Below, piece after piece: positions 6,720 through 14,785 of a DNA stretch of 64,000 bases (position 1 is its first letter; the number at the start of each line of letters is the position of its first letter). Made by a program: the position numbers and the translations under genes. Below the pieces are notes generated by a model. It did not search any database. It was not told where the DNA came from and saw nothing but the letters and a program-made list of their open reading frames with translations. Source of the DNA: Flavobacterium endoglycinae (GTDB lineage Bacteria > Bacteroidota > Bacteroidia > Flavobacteriales > Flavobacteriaceae); contig NZ_CP071448.1 of the NCBI RefSeq assembly GCF_017352115.1, positions 248,001 through 312,000 on the forward strand. Direction: 5' to 3'.

Positions 6720-9530
6720 ATGAACAATACTAATCACGATTTCTTAGCTAAAGGAGGCGAAATGGGTGAATTAACCCGTGCCAAAAATTGGAGCGAAACT
6801 TCTGTTGGGCCAGTCGAAAGCTGGTCACAAAGTCTTCGCACCACGCTGGGAATTCTTCTAAATTCAAAGTTCCCTATGTTTCTATTCTGGGGACCTGAAC
6901 ATACTTGTTTTTACAACGATGCTTACCGCCCAAGTCTGGGAAAAGATGGTAAACACCCCGATATATTAGGAAAAAATGGCGCTCAATGCTGGCCGGAAAT
7001 TTGGGATTTTATTGGACCGCTTATTCAAAATGTAATGGATACCGGCGAACCCAACTGGCACGAAGACCAATTAGTACCCATTTATAGAAATGGAATATTA
7101 GAAGATGTTTACTGGACATTCAGTTACAGTCCCGTAATTAACGACGATGGAAAAATTAACGGGGTTTTGGTCGTTTGTACCGAAACAACAGACAAGGTAA
7201 CTATTCGAAAAAATTTAGAAGAAAGCGAAAAAAAATTCAAAAACATTGTAAAACAGGTTCCGCTGGGCATTGTAATCTTGAAAGGAGAAGATTTGGTTGT
7301 TGAAATGGCCAATGAAACCTACTATCAAATTGTAGACAAAACCGAAGAAGAAACCCTTTACAAACCTTTATTTGATTCTGTTCCCGAAACCAAAAATATT
7401 GTTTATCCACTGCTTTCTAAAGTCTATCATGAAGGAACGCCATACTTTTCAAACGAACTGTTAGTGACTTTAAACCGCTTTGGACAATATGAAGACTGCT
7501 ATTTTAATCTGGCTTTTCATCCGCTTCGAAATGAAAATGCTATCGAAGGCGTTATGGTAGTAGCTTATGAGGTTACAGAACCTGTAAAAGCAAAACATTT
7601 TTTAACCGAAAGCGAAAAAGCGTTTAGGAATCTTGTCCTGCAGTCTCCTATTGCTATGACCATTTTTAAAGGAAAAGAATATATCATTGAACTCGCAAAT
7701 AAAACCATGCTAAATGATATTTGGCAGAAAAAGAAAAGCGAAGTAATTGGCAAACCTGCTTTAGAAGTGTTTCCGGAGCTTTTAAATCAAAAATATCCGC
7801 AGCTGCTAGACAAAGTATTATCTGAAGGTAAAATCATTCAGGAAAACGAAGCTTTAGCCTATATTGATATTCGAGGAAAATTAAAAAAATATTATCTGGA
7901 TTATCAATACACCCCTTTGTTCGAGCAAAATGGGGAAATTTCAGGCATTATGATTACGGTTACAGATGTTACCAATAAGGTTTTGGATCGAAAAAAAGTA
8001 GAAGAAGCCGAAGAAAGATCCCGTTTAGCCTCAGAAGTTGCCGATATTGTTACGTGGGATTTGAATATTCCAACCCAAGAATTGATTTATTCGGAAAATC
8101 TGCCGGCTCTTTTTGGTTTTAAAAAAGGCCAGCGATTATCTCGTCCGCAGATTCTTGAGCACATATATTTAGAAGATCTCGCTGTAATTGAAAAAGCTTA
8201 TGAAGAGGCATTAAAAACGCATATTTACAAATACGAAGCACGTGTTATAAAAGACGATGGAACTCCAACATGGATCAGGGTGCATGGCAGAATATTCTTT
8301 GATGAAATGAAGAATCCTGTCAAAATGCTGGGAACTGTAATTGATATTACCGATGAAAAAATCAGTCAGGAGATTTTAAAGAAAAGCGAAGAAAAATTCC
8401 GCCTTCTGGCTGATTCGATGCCTCAGTTTGTATGGACAAGTGATGCTATGGGAAATCTGAATTATTTCAGCCAATCACTTTATGATTTCTGCGGACATAC
8501 CAAAGCAGATATTGAAAAGAATGGCTGGCTGCAAATTGTACATCCTGATGACCGCGAGGAAAATATTAACCGCTGGATGGAATCGATAAAAACTGGAAAT
8601 GAGTTTATGTTTGAGCATAGATTCCGTCGTTATGATGGTCAATACCGATGGCAATTCAGCAGGGCAATGCCGCAAAAAGATGCTGAAGGAATCATTCAAA
8701 TGTGGGTAGGTACAAGCTCTGATATTCAGAATCAAAGAGATTTTACAAATCAGCTTGAAAGACAAGTTCATGATCGTACTGAAGAACTAGAACAGAAGAA
8801 CAAGGATTTGATTGATATGAATATAGAACTGCAGTCATTTGCATATATTTCGAGTCATGACTTACAGGAACCTCTGCGTAAAATTCAAACCTTCGCAAGT
8901 CGTCTGGCTGAACTAGATGACAAGAATATTTCAGAAAAAGCCAAATCATATCTGGAACGCATCGAAGTTTCTGCCAAAAGAATGCAGACGCTTATTCAAG
9001 ACCTTCTTACCTATTCTAGAACCAATTCGGCCGAAAGAGTTTTTGCAAAAACCAATCTGGATGAAATTGTCGAAGAAGTGATTATGGATTTCTCTGAAAG
9101 AATCGAAGAAAAAAATGCCATAATCGACCATCATCCTTTAGGAGAAGGTACTGTTATGCCTTTTCAATTCAGACAATTAATGCATAATTTAATTGGAAAT
9201 GCCTTGAAATTTTCAAGGAAAGATGTTCCGCCGAGGGTTGAAATAAAAGCGCGAAGAGTTTTGGGTAAAAAACTGGGTTTTAAAGTTCAGTATCCCGAAA
9301 AAATATATTTCTGTCTGCGTATTTCCGATAACGGGATTGGGTTTGATGATGAATACAAAGAACGCATTTTTGAGGTCTTCCAGCGTTTAAACACTGAAAG
9401 TGAATTCTCAGGTACCGGAATTGGACTTGCGATCGTAAAAAAGATTGTAGAAAACCACAAAGGCATTATTAAAGCGCACAGCGAAAAAGGCCAAGGTGCT
9501 ACTTTTAAGATCTTTCTGCCAGAATTATAA
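6720..9530 (+). CDS. Multi-PAS sensor histidine kinase
   Basis: 936 residues from ATG at 6720 (MNNTNHDFLAKGGEMG); a TTG at 6648 is in frame but gives an unlikely leader. Five PAS-type domains follow one another: a first one with WGPEHTCFYNDAYRP, two of the EESEKKF/TESEKAF type, and two with the PAS_3-like endings ...VIDITDE and ...TSSDIQNQ. The kinase core has H-box SSHDLQEPLRK (His about 713), N-box NLIGNALKFS, and DNGIGF and GTGIGLAIV. There are no membrane helices, so it senses cytoplasmic signals. It converges on a single-domain response regulator, a plausible partner. No receiver or output domain is present. Confidence 0.93.
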   Translation: MNNTNHDFLAKGGEMGELTRAKNWSETSVGPVESWSQSLRTTLGILLNSKFPMFLFWGPEHTCFYNDAYRPSLGKDGKHPDILGKNGAQCWPEIWDFIGPLIQNVMDTGEPNWHEDQLVPIYRNGILEDVYWTFSYSPVINDDGKINGVLVVCTETTDKVTIRKNLEESEKKFKNIVKQVPLGIVILKGEDLVVEMANETYYQIVDKTEEETLYKPLFDSVPETKNIVYPLLSKVYHEGTPYFSNELLVTLNRFGQYEDCYFNLAFHPLRNENAIEGVMVVAYEVTEPVKAKHFLTESEKAFRNLVLQSPIAMTIFKGKEYIIELANKTMLNDIWQKKKSEVIGKPALEVFPELLNQKYPQLLDKVLSEGKIIQENEALAYIDIRGKLKKYYLDYQYTPLFEQNGEISGIMITVTDVTNKVLDRKKVEEAEERSRLASEVADIVTWDLNIPTQELIYSENLPALFGFKKGQRLSRPQILEHIYLEDLAVIEKAYEEALKTHIYKYEARVIKDDGTPTWIRVHGRIFFDEMKNPVKMLGTVIDITDEKISQEILKKSEEKFRLLADSMPQFVWTSDAMGNLNYFSQSLYDFCGHTKADIEKNGWLQIVHPDDREENINRWMESIKTGNEFMFEHRFRRYDGQYRWQFSRAMPQKDAEGIIQMWVGTSSDIQNQRDFTNQLERQVHDRTEELEQKNKDLIDMNIELQSFAYISSHDLQEPLRKIQTFASRLAELDDKNISEKAKSYLERIEVSAKRMQTLIQDLLTYSRTNSAERVFAKTNLDEIVEEVIMDFSERIEEKNAIIDHHPLGEGTVMPFQFRQLMHNLIGNALKFSRKDVPPRVEIKARRVLGKKLGFKVQYPEKIYFCLRISDNGIGFDDEYKERIFEVFQRLNTESEFSGTGIGLAIVKKIVENHKGIIKAHSEKGQGATFKIFLPEL

Positions 9531-9574
9531 AAAAAACACCAGATTTATTTTCAGCAATAAATCTGGTGTTTTTT
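9531..9574. terminator. Bidirectional intrinsic terminator
   Basis: A perfect 19-bp stem (core ACACCAGATTTATT / AATAAATCTGGTGT) with a 6-nt loop, A-run left and T-run right. It starts right after the kinase stop codon and serves both convergent genes. Confidence 0.93.
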
Positions 9575-9590
9575 CTACAATTTCGTGTAG

Positions 9591-10019
9591 TTATGTTTTA
9601 TATACAAAAGTTCTGCTGTCTGGAATAAATTCTTTCCAGTTTATGGCGATAGCATATTCTATCGACTTTATAATATCCTTCATTAAAACGGGTTTGGTAA
9701 TAAAATAATTCGCACCTAGCGCTAGACATTTTGCTATTATTCCGGGTTCGTTTGAGGTTGAAAAAATAACCACTGGTATGTCTTTATTTTCTTCTGAACC
9801 TTTGAGTTCGTGCAACACATCGAAACCATTTTTTCCAGGCATATTCAAATCTAAAAAGATCAAATTAGGCCTGGGCGAATAATTAACGGCATTTAAAAGT
9901 TTTTCCCCTCCCGAATAGGTTTGTAGATCAACCTGCTGCGACAACAATTCGACCGCATCTGAAAAAATGCTTAAATCATCCTCATCATCATCTGTGTAGA
10001 ATATTGTTAATTTTTTCAT
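9591..10019 (-). CDS. Single-domain response regulator (Rcp1-like)
   Basis: 142 residues, all receiver domain: acidic cluster TDDDEDD (9-15), phospho-acceptor Asp57 in LIFLDLNMPGKNG, conserved Thr/Ser in VVIFSTSN and Lys in FITKPV. Stand-alone receivers of this kind act as phospho-relay intermediates or bind target proteins, and are commonly encoded beside PAS/phytochrome-type kinases. The five-PAS kinase is the convergent neighbour, which supports a functional pair (inference). Confidence 0.92.
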   Translation of the reverse strand: MKKLTIFYTDDDEDDLSIFSDAVELLSQQVDLQTYSGGEKLLNAVNYSPRPNLIFLDLNMPGKNGFDVLHELKGSEENKDIPVVIFSTSNEPGIIAKCLALGANYFITKPVLMKDIIKSIEYAIAINWKEFIPDSRTFVYKT

Positions 10020-10245
10020 GAAATAGTGGGTTTAAACTTGTTTTTCTGTAAAGATAGTCTAAAACAGCGCTCAAACAATACATTTTGTTTAAAAATTCTG
10101 ACAAACCCATAAATTGAAATCTAATAATTTCTAATTATAATTCTATAATTCATTTTATTTTAAAAATGCAAACTTTGTAAAAGAAGATTTTCAAACCTAT
10201 AGAAATCAAATATTTATATCACAATATTTTTAAAAAGATAAAGTC

Positions 10246-10749
10246 ATGGGAGATCATAAAGACCTTACAGAAGAATTAGCAGTCAGCAAAGTAAAAGAAC
10301 TGGCTGAAAAAATTAAAATATGCATGTTTTGTACCTACAATAACGAAAACAAACTGCAGTCTAGACCAATGTCTATCCAAGAAGTTGACGAACTGGGACA
10401 ATTATGGTTTTTATCTGACCGAAATAGTGGTCAAAATGCTGAAATTACCATGAATCCTCAGGTAGAATTATTTTTTGCTGAGCCACACGACAAGTTTTTA
10501 ACGCTACACGGAACGGCTTCGATTTCATACGATAGAGCAACAATTGAGAAATTATACGACCCTATTGTAAAAGTCTGGATGCCAGGCGGAATAGATGACC
10601 CAAATTTGAGCGTAATCAAAGTAATTCCAGAAGATGGTTATTACTGGAACAACAAACACGGAAAAATGGTTGCCATTGCAAAAATGACCGCTGCCTTTGT
10701 AACCGGACACACTATGGATGACGGAATTGAAGGAAATTTAAAATTATAA
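10246..10749 (+). CDS. Pyridoxamine 5'-phosphate oxidase-related split-barrel protein (YdaG/GSP26-like)
   Basis: 167 residues. The fold is suggested by KICMFCTYNNENKLQSRPMS, a central FLSDRNSGQNAEI block and LHGTASISYD, as in the general stress protein 26 family of FMN/F420-binding split barrels. Relatives bind flavin; the substrate is usually unknown, and real PdxH function is unlikely without the PdxH C-terminal motif. It is monocistronic, preceded by 226 AT-rich bp with a TTCTATAA word at 10141-10148, and followed by a hairpin with a T-run. Confidence 0.88.
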   Translation: MGDHKDLTEELAVSKVKELAEKIKICMFCTYNNENKLQSRPMSIQEVDELGQLWFLSDRNSGQNAEITMNPQVELFFAEPHDKFLTLHGTASISYDRATIEKLYDPIVKVWMPGGIDDPNLSVIKVIPEDGYYWNNKHGKMVAIAKMTAAFVTGHTMDDGIEGNLKL

Positions 10750-10764
10750 TACTTACCACTTTTT

Positions 10765-10854
10765 GTAACCGCAAAATCAGCAATGGTTTACGCATGGTGC
10801 GCTGGGATTTTTCTAGGTGCTGTGCGGTCATTTCGCTGTTGATTCTGCGGTTAT
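10765..10854. repeat. Imperfect inverted repeat, possibly terminator
   Basis: Arms of 18 bp (10765-10782 and 10837-10854) matching at 15 positions around ACCGCA and AATCA, then a T-run at about 10851-10860. More fragments of the same kind (TTAACCGCAAAAGAACAC) follow up to about 10900. It could terminate the upstream split-barrel gene. Confidence 0.6.
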
Positions 10855-10924
10855 TTTTTTTATTAACCGCAAAAGAACACTAAGTTTTACGCAATGTTCG
10901 CTACGTTTTTATTTAAACTCTACG

Positions 10925-11638
10925 TTAAATCATTAACTTCTTCATCTCCAATGCATTCAGAATTCCAGCTTCGCTTGCAGTATTATTAAAATACAAAAAT
11001 CCTGATTTTAAACAAATTGCATTTTTTATTTGAAGTAATTCTTTAGATGAATAACTAGAGTAAAACAGCTTTGGGGTTCCATGTAAACGAATATAAATTA
11101 ACGGAAATTGTGTGAAAATTGTTTGTGGTAAGTTCGGATAACTTACACTGCAGAAGGTAATGCCGTTTTTTAAGAAAATCTCCCAGACTTCCTCATTCCA
11201 CCAGCTTTCATGGCGGAATTCAATTACATTCTTAAATTTTAAGTCTAGGTTTTGCACGATAGTATGCAATCGTTCTGGCGTAAAAGTATAACTTGGCGGA
11301 AATTGAAATAATACACATCCCAGTTTTTCTTTTAAGCTCAATTCGCATACTTGATAAAATTCCGAAAGCAGGTTTTTGCAATCCATAAATTTCTTGATAT
11401 GGGTAATTTCTTTGGGCGCTTTTACCGAAAAAATAAAATTTTCAGGCGCTTTATTATACCAATTTTCAAATATTCGAATGGTCGGAAACTTATAAAAGCT
11501 TCCGTTGAACTCATAGGTGTTAAAGTACTGGTAATAAAACTGAAACATATCCTTACCTGCCATGTTGTCAGGATAGAAAATTCCCTTCCAATAGCGATTA
11601 TTATAGCTGGAACATCCTATTAAAATTTTATTTTTCAT
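10925..11638 (-). CDS. DUF72 domain protein (YecE-like)
   Basis: 237 residues. It matches the DUF72 pattern: IGCSSYNNRYWKGIFYPDN at the N-terminus, a middle FIFSVKAPKEITH, GCVLFQFPPSY, EFRHESWW, and a late YIRLHGTP. The fold is a TIM barrel; the biochemical role of the family is not settled. It overlaps the preceding glycosylase gene by 4 bp (ATGA), so the two are translationally coupled, which suggests a link to DNA repair (inference). The usual Tyr/Trp-rich active pocket is present. Confidence 0.9.
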   Translation of the reverse strand: MKNKILIGCSSYNNRYWKGIFYPDNMAGKDMFQFYYQYFNTYEFNGSFYKFPTIRIFENWYNKAPENFIFSVKAPKEITHIKKFMDCKNLLSEFYQVCELSLKEKLGCVLFQFPPSYTFTPERLHTIVQNLDLKFKNVIEFRHESWWNEEVWEIFLKNGITFCSVSYPNLPQTIFTQFPLIYIRLHGTPKLFYSSYSSKELLQIKNAICLKSGFLYFNNTASEAGILNALEMKKLMI

Positions 11639-12369
11639 ATGTGAAGCTGCTGACAGTTGGTACAGAAAAAACTACGTCGCTTTTTCTTCCCTGTCTGTTT
11701 TTTAATGAGTGGTAATTGGCATCGTTTACACTCTTTTTTGGTATGAGCGAGCCAGTGTTTTTTAAGTTCGTTTTTCTTTTTCCAGTATAAAAATTCAAAA
11801 CTGTAAATCGAACATTCGGCTATAATTTCATCTAACTTTTCGGGCGGGATTTTACCAACTAAAGATTCAGGATGCACATAACATCTGTACAAAACTTCGT
11901 TTTTGATAATATTTCCTACTCCAGAAAAAATATTCTGATCTAAAATAGCATCGCAAATCATTTCTTTTGGAATCTTTTCAAGGCTTAGTTTTGCTTTTTT
12001 GGGATTCCAATTTTCGTTTAAAACATCCTCACTCCAGTCATAATATTGATTAATAGGACCCTCCAGAATCTTAACGGAACAAGTATAAAAATTAATTTCA
12101 CCACTAGAAAAGCCTAAATGCAACCTTGGTGCAATATTGTTTTTTTGCTCGTTAATTCGGTAAGTCCCAAACATTAGAAGATGGATTTTTACAGTAAAAT
12201 CTTCAAAACAAATCAGAAAATGTTTTCCCCAGGTTTTAAATGATAGGATTTTTTTATCTTTCAAACGTTCTAATTCTATCGAACTGTTTCCAGAAACTTC
12301 AATTACTTTTTTACCTGCAAACTGCTGTACTTCTTCTTTTAATATCAATATTGATGGACCTTCGGGCAT
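11635..12369 (-). CDS. Fpg/Nei family DNA glycosylase (endonuclease VIII-like)
   Basis: 244 residues starting MPEGPS, with catalytic Pro2 and Glu3 exposed after Met removal. GVGNIIKNEVLYRC is the helix-two-turn-helix, and the C-terminus is a four-cysteine zinc finger (CKRCQLPL...CTNCQQ) in which the usual zinc-finger arginine is replaced by a KKKRRS run. It excises oxidised bases and nicks the abasic site. PEGP and the short central domain favour Nei over Fpg. The DUF72 gene overlaps its stop by 4 bp. Confidence 0.9.
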   Translation of the reverse strand: MPEGPSILILKEEVQQFAGKKVIEVSGNSSIELERLKDKKILSFKTWGKHFLICFEDFTVKIHLLMFGTYRINEQKNNIAPRLHLGFSSGEINFYTCSVKILEGPINQYYDWSEDVLNENWNPKKAKLSLEKIPKEMICDAILDQNIFSGVGNIIKNEVLYRCYVHPESLVGKIPPEKLDEIIAECSIYSFEFLYWKKKNELKKHWLAHTKKECKRCQLPLIKKQTGKKKRRSFFCTNCQQLHI

Positions 12370-12394
12370 AGTTTTTTATTTTAATTTTTAAATG

Positions 12395-12424
12395 AAAAAA
12401 GTGCAGCTTCAAACTGCACTTTTT
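12395..12424 (-). terminator. Intrinsic terminator after the DUF892 gene
   Basis: Stem AAAAAGTGCAG / CTGCACTTTTT with a 7-nt loop, between the DUF892 gene and the glycosylase start. It separates the two transcription units. Confidence 0.85.
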
Positions 12425-12441
12425 CCGGGATTTATTTTTCT

Positions 12442-13014
12442 TTACTCTGCTTCTGCAGCCTCAAGGTTTACGGCATTTACAGCAACTTCGGTCAATAATT
12501 TGTCAGCTCCTTTTTCTTCGTCAAGAGTTTGTTCCAATAAAGTAGCCACATCTTCTAATCCAAGTGTTTCAGCAAATTGTCGCAATGTTCCATAAGTAGC
12601 AATTTCGTAATGTTCGATTTTTTGGCTGGCCGCAATAATTCCGGCATCTCGCACTACTCCAATTTCAGTTTCTTCTAGAATACCTTTTCCTTCTTCAATT
12701 AAACCTTCCATGGCATCACATTTTTTTGCAGTTGGTTTTTTCCCAATAATTTCAAAAACCTTTTCTAAACGGGTTACGTGTTCTTCAGTTTCAGTTAAAT
12801 GATTGTTGATGGCATCAATTAATTCTTCTGAAGTCGCATTTTTAGCCATAGTCGGCAATGCTTTTGTCAATGCTTTTTCTGCCCAATAAATATCTTTTAG
12901 GCTTTCTTCAAATAATTCGGTTAAACCTGCCGCAGCATTTGATTTTGGTTTTGTAACTCCTCTTTTTACCGTTTGTTTCGGTGTGGTTTCTTTTTTACTA
13001 TCAGTAGTTTTCAT
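12442..13014 (-). CDS. Ferritin-like DUF892 protein (YciE/YciF family)
   Basis: 190 residues from ATG at 13014 (MKTTDSKKE); an upstream TTG at 13044 would add ten hydrophobic residues and is not convincing. A Lys/Thr-rich N-terminal tail of about 30 residues leads into a four-helix bundle with LFEESLKDIYWAEKAL, LTETEEHVTRLEKVF, KIEHYEIATYGTLRQFA and LEQTLDEEKGADKLL, containing the Glu/His pattern of a di-metal site. Relatives are induced by general and osmotic stress. A TAATTTTG -7-like box lies at 13042-13049 (minus strand). It is divergent from the acidic protein gene. Confidence 0.92.
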   Translation of the reverse strand: MKTTDSKKETTPKQTVKRGVTKPKSNAAAGLTELFEESLKDIYWAEKALTKALPTMAKNATSEELIDAINNHLTETEEHVTRLEKVFEIIGKKPTAKKCDAMEGLIEEGKGILEETEIGVVRDAGIIAASQKIEHYEIATYGTLRQFAETLGLEDVATLLEQTLDEEKGADKLLTEVAVNAVNLEAAEAE

Positions 13015-13050
13015 GGTAATAATTTTTATGATTAATATTCTCAAAATTAC

Positions 13051-13143
13051 TTCTATAACAAACCGAAACCGTTATAGGATTTGTCAATTAAATTGCATTC
13101 TAAACATCTGTTAATTATAGAATTACATGAAATAATTCTATAA
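13051..13143. promoter_or_regulatory. Two inverted repeats with GTTATAGAA-type half-sites in a divergent promoter
   Basis: TTCTATAAC (13051-13059) pairs with GTTATAGGA (13071-13079) at 8 of 9 positions; TTATAGAATTA (13115-13125) pairs perfectly with TAATTCTATAA (13133-13143) around a 7-bp spacer. Both lie between the divergent DUF892 and acidic-protein genes. Similar words occur before other stress genes here. Regulator unknown. Confidence 0.55.
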
Positions 13144-13165
13144 GAGAAACCGTAATTTTCAGAAG

Positions 13166-13173
13166 TAGATTTG
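13166..13173 (+). promoter_or_regulatory. -7-like element upstream of the acidic protein gene
   Basis: TAGATTTG fits the Flavobacterium -7 consensus TAnnTTTG, 29 bp before the ATG. No clear -33 TTG is found at the usual distance. Confidence 0.5.
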
Positions 13174-13202
13174 TAAGTATATAAACATTAAAACTAAACG
13201 TC

Positions 13203-13769
13203 ATGAATACTACCGATAATAAAAACAGAACTTTTATTAGAGATCCGAAAAATCCAGATACTGATAGAAACACCAATATGAATGAGGAACTTTATGATAT
13301 TAATGACATGAAGGAAACCGATAGTAACGAAGAAGCCATTAATCGCGGTTATACAGTACGAAATGGCCATAATCCGAACAAACCTAACCCTGAAGAGGAT
13401 TCCGTGCGTTATGAAGATGATTTGGATGATTTAAGTGATGATTTTCATTCTGAAAAAGATCTTGAAGACAATGATAATGATATTTACGAAGTTGAACTTG
13501 AAGATGAAAACGACTTAGATGATGAAGATGAATATATCGAAGAAGACCTTGACGAGGATTTAGATAATGACGAATTTGACAATCCTTCTGACACCTTTGC
13601 CAATGATTTTAATGAAACTGAAGATGCCTTAGAAGACATCGATGATGAAGAGGAAGACGAAGATTACGAGGAAGAAGAAATCGAGGAAGAGGAAGAAAAC
13701 AACGATTATGTCGAAGATGATGTTCAGGAAGAAGAGGATTATCCTGATAATGATCCTAGAAAATTCTAA
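13203..13769 (+). CDS. Highly acidic low-complexity protein
   Basis: 188 residues, no signal peptide, no membrane helix. The first 75 residues are polar with several Asn/Asp; from about residue 80 to the end the chain is almost entirely Asp and Glu with scattered Asn, Tyr, Leu and Phe, giving an extremely low pI. No catalytic motif is visible and I do not recognise a family with certainty. The start is set by the only ATG, 33 bp after a TAGATTTG box. It is divergent from DUF892 and closed by a strong terminator. It may be a disordered, ion-binding or nucleic-acid-mimic protein; this is speculation. Confidence 0.8.
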   Translation: MNTTDNKNRTFIRDPKNPDTDRNTNMNEELYDINDMKETDSNEEAINRGYTVRNGHNPNKPNPEEDSVRYEDDLDDLSDDFHSEKDLEDNDNDIYEVELEDENDLDDEDEYIEEDLDEDLDNDEFDNPSDTFANDFNETEDALEDIDDEEEDEDYEEEEIEEEEENNDYVEDDVQEEEDYPDNDPRKF

Positions 13770-13772
13770 AAT

Positions 13773-13804
13773 AAAAAAACCGTTAATTGCTTAACGGTTT
13801 TTTT
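13773..13804. terminator. Bidirectional intrinsic terminator
   Basis: Perfect 14-bp stem AAAAAAACCGTTAA / TTAACGGTTTTTTT with a TTGC loop, between the convergent acidic-protein and DUF5661-like genes. Confidence 0.95.
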
Positions 13805-13811
13805 ATTGTTT

Positions 13812-14459
13812 TTAGTCTCCAATAATACTTAATGCTGGAATGTCGTCCATTTTTTTCAAACGTTCTGCCAAGCCTGCCCTCGCCTTTTGCAATTCGATTT
13901 CGGCTCGACCTAATTCTTTGTACCAGTCTTCATTTCCGGTTGGCGAATTTTCAAGCTTTCGAACAATTTCATAAATTTCTCCTTCTGCTTCCATTACTTT
14001 CAAACGTTTGTAATAAGTAAGGCTTTCTGTCATATGTGCCAAGGCAATCATTGCCGTCAAAAACGGATGATTGTTGGTAACATTCACATCTTTTATTTTT
14101 CCATGTTCCAATTCAACTTTTAAGGCAAAAGCAAATTCTTCCATATTAAAAGCCCTGTGTCTGCTATCTGGATTTAAATACGCTTTTATGGCTTCGACAT
14201 TATTCATTGTCGAAAGATCAACATCAGTTTCTCTAGAATCCAGTAAATCTTTGTAAACCACATTGGCAATTGCTGTGTCTTCTGCAGTTGTGGGATCATT
14301 TTCAGGATTTTCAAAATCTCTAACTGACCAATCCCAATTATCTGGATGAACGGGTTTTATGTACTTTTCACAAAAATCTGTAACATCCTCTTTTAAGCTT
14401 ACCATAACCTCATCTCTTTTGACATAAATATCTTGATAAGCGCCACTTTTTGTTCCCAT
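13812..14459 (-). CDS. DUF5661-like conserved protein
   Basis: 215 residues, soluble. The central block MEEFAFALKVELEHGKIKDV followed by NNHPFLTAMIALAHMTESLTYYKRLKVME (about 103-155) resembles DUF5661, whose members carry the same pattern of a conserved ELEHG, a gap, then IALAHL..YY.RL. The N-terminal half is acidic and the C-terminus is a helical, charged tail. No enzymatic motif is seen. It follows DUF1328 with a hairpin in between and lies inside a run of stress-type genes. The family name is a by-eye match only. Confidence 0.7.
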   Translation of the reverse strand: MGTKSGAYQDIYVKRDEVMVSLKEDVTDFCEKYIKPVHPDNWDWSVRDFENPENDPTTAEDTAIANVVYKDLLDSRETDVDLSTMNNVEAIKAYLNPDSRHRAFNMEEFAFALKVELEHGKIKDVNVTNNHPFLTAMIALAHMTESLTYYKRLKVMEAEGEIYEIVRKLENSPTGNEDWYKELGRAEIELQKARAGLAERLKKMDDIPALSIIGD

Positions 14460-14482
14460 AATTTTGTAATTTTTTAAAATAT

Positions 14483-14516
14483 AAACGACACATTTACCGA
14501 GATAGATGTGTCGTTT
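14483..14516 (-). terminator. Hairpin downstream of the DUF1328 gene
   Basis: Perfect 11-bp stem AAACGACACAT / ATGTGTCGTTT with a 12-nt loop, between DUF1328 and the DUF5661-like gene; the following minus-strand sequence is T-rich. It may attenuate rather than end transcription. Confidence 0.7.
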
Positions 14517-14545
14517 AATTTGTTTTTATGTATTGATTTTCTGTG

Positions 14546-14707
14546 TTATACGCTTCTTCTTCCACTGATAAGTGAAATAATAAATAACACTAAGAAAATA
14601 AAGAATAAAATTTTTGCTATACTAGCGGCTCCGGCAGCAATTCCACCAAAACCAAATATTCCTGCAATAATTGCCAGAATAATAAATATGACTGTCCAAC
14701 GTAACAT
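14546..14707 (-). CDS. DUF1328 small membrane protein (YtjA-like)
   Basis: 53 residues, translated from the minus strand: [20 protein letters not shown], then [15 protein letters not shown] and a second helix ending LISGRRSV. This is the whole DUF1328/YtjA pattern, two membrane helices joined by a Gly/Ala-rich loop. Family members are commonly stress-induced; molecular function unknown. The gene lies between topoisomerase IB and the DUF5661-like gene on the same strand. Confidence 0.92.
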   Translation of the reverse strand: MLRWTVIFIILAIIAGIFGFGGIAAGAASIAKILFFIFLVLFIISLISGRRSV

Positions 14708-14785
14708 AATAAATGATTTTTAATTAAATAATGATTTTGTTTGCTCATTTCATGCTTTTAAAGAGATGCATGAACTCTTATATAT

